Source of the DNA: Cordia subcordata
Lineage: Eukaryota > Streptophyta > Magnoliopsida > Boraginales > Cordiaceae
Direction of reading: 5' to 3'
DNA length: 64,000 nucleotides
Assembly (NCBI GenBank): GCA_028554755.1
Contig: JAPTOF010000032.1
Span: forward strand, 1,240,001 to 1,304,000
A program made the position numbers and the translations under genes. This document shows positions 63,223 to 64,000 of the stretch, one piece after another (the stretch's first letter is position 1; each line of letters begins with the position of its first letter). The notes under the pieces were generated by a model. That model saw only the letters and a list, made by a program, of their open reading frames with translations. It searched no databases and was not told where the DNA came from.

Positions 63223-64000
63223 GTGCTCCCAAGTGTGCTTAAAAGAGAATTTCCCATCATTTGAGAGACTCCAAGAGTAAGAATCCATATTATTCTCAAC
63301 AATGGCAACATTTGGGATGGGAATATGCATAAGCTGAATTGGCCAATTCCAAGAGCCATTTGAGAAGATTTCTCATACCTTTGCATGAAGAGGTGGATGG
63401 TTGAAGGTGCCATTCCAATGCTCAAGGAGAGTACCATTGTTATGCCATTTATCAAGCCAAAAGTGTGTGTTTCTGCCATCTCCAAGAATATGTGAGACAT
63501 GACTCCTAATTGATGCTTGGCAATTGAGAAGCTTCTTTAAGATCCAACTTGAGTCAATTGGGCAAGAAATTGTCCAAATTGACTCATTCTTAATGTAGTT
63601 TGAATGCACCCATTTGCTCCAAAGAGTGTCCCAAAATGCATACATTCTCCAAAAACTTTTATGAAGAAAGTATTGTTGATGTCCTCCAAAGACCTAATTC
63701 CCAATCCTCCTTCATCTAAAGGAACACAAACATTGCTCCATGCTATCTTTGCACCCGTATCTTTCCAAAGAAATGCACAAAACTTTGACTCAATTTCCTT
63801 GATAATGCCCTTCAGAGGTAGAAGTGAACTTGCCCAATATGCACAAATTTGTGTGAGTGTTGACTTAATGAGCGTAACTCTTCCAGCATATGAGAGACTT
63901 TGTGTAGTTCAACGCTCAATCCTTCCATTGATTTTCTCCAAAAGTGGCCCACAATCCTCTTTGTGAAGCTTTCTAGTCACCAATGGAACCCCAAGGTATC
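63223..64000 (-). pseudogene. E26: ORF2 fragment (RT thumb and pre-zinc region), runs off the window
   Basis: Minus-strand ORF2 from the right edge through Y-L-G-V-P, T-R-K-L, the thumb, D-E-G-G-L-G-I-R-S-L-E-D-I-N-N, W-S-K-W-V-H-S-N-Y-I-K, GDGRNTHFWLDKWH and S-L-S-N-D-G-K-F-S-F-K-H-T-W-E-H-L. It is cut by E25 just before the zf-RVT cysteines. It is the same subfamily as E24 but a different copy. Frame breaks are near 63370 and 63645. The missing zf-RVT part is not found to the left of E25, which supports a deletion at 61970. Confidence 0.8.

Noticed and set aside
63195..63230. AAGTGCTCCCAAGT at 63221 and at about 59890 as a target-site duplication of E25
   Set aside because: The 59890 copy is simply the homologous zf-RVT region of E24, inside a continuous reading frame, and is not next to the E25 5' end.
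1..64000. CRISPR arrays, bacterial operons or organelle DNA
   Set aside because: No short regularly spaced repeats or Shine-Dalgarno organised genes are present. Poly(A)-tailed retroelements with target-site duplications show eukaryotic nuclear DNA.

Overview
This 64-kb window is plant nuclear DNA made almost entirely of L1-type non-LTR retrotransposons (LINEs) inserted into one another. I see no host gene. The angiosperm assignment rests on three things. ORF1 proteins carry the plant-type DUF4283 domain followed by a CCHC zinc knuckle. ORF2 proteins have an AP-type endonuclease (EN), a reverse transcriptase (RT) with an F-A-D-D active site, and a C-terminal zf-RVT zinc domain. A tRNA-type SINE is also present. 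The species cannot be named from the sequence. Element labels E1 to E26 are mine, from left to right.

Left half (1-32285). The outermost element is minus-strand LINE E5 (5' end near 32285). It is split by a 21.6-kb insertion (8564-30193) and runs left to 6430, where plus-strand LINE E2 abuts it. Inside that insertion is E6, an ORF1-only element, which holds LINE E7 (9134-22281) and the nearly full-length plus LINE E11 (23920-29626). E7 contains ORF1-only element E8 (10935-13474) and LINE E9 (15425-20287), and E9 contains a 121-bp LINE tail, E10. E2 is split by ORF1-only element E3 (1152-5381), which contains truncated LINE E4. Most of these nestings are proven by matching target-site duplications (TSDs).

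Right half (32286-64000). Plus LINE E12 starts 38 bp from E5, head to head. A cluster of broken fragments follows (36127-37095). Then come plus LINE E16 (37123-43105, with the only long uninterrupted ORF1), minus LINE E17 split by minus LINE E18, a SINE with a perfect 16-bp TSD inside E18 (46987-47224), plus LINE E21 (50536-56429), RT fragment E22, ORF1-only E23, minus LINE E24, the 3' part of a plus ORF1-only element (E25), and minus LINE E26 running off the window.

The most interesting content is a family of at least five ORF1-only 'half-LINEs' (E3, E6, E8, E23, E25). Each has ORF1 followed directly by a short 3' UTR and poly(A), with no ORF2. Their 3' UTRs share a hairpin whose stem varies between copies while pairing is kept. 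Their last nucleotides match the 3' ends of the autonomous LINEs, which suggests mobilisation in trans by LINE ORF2 protein, as for mammalian HAL1. Two further shared features of the autonomous elements are an ATGA overlap of the ORF1 stop and ORF2 start at every junction, and a conserved 5'-terminal motif that includes a short upstream ORF. Nearly all coding regions are broken by frameshifts, stops or insertions, so most are listed as pseudogenes.
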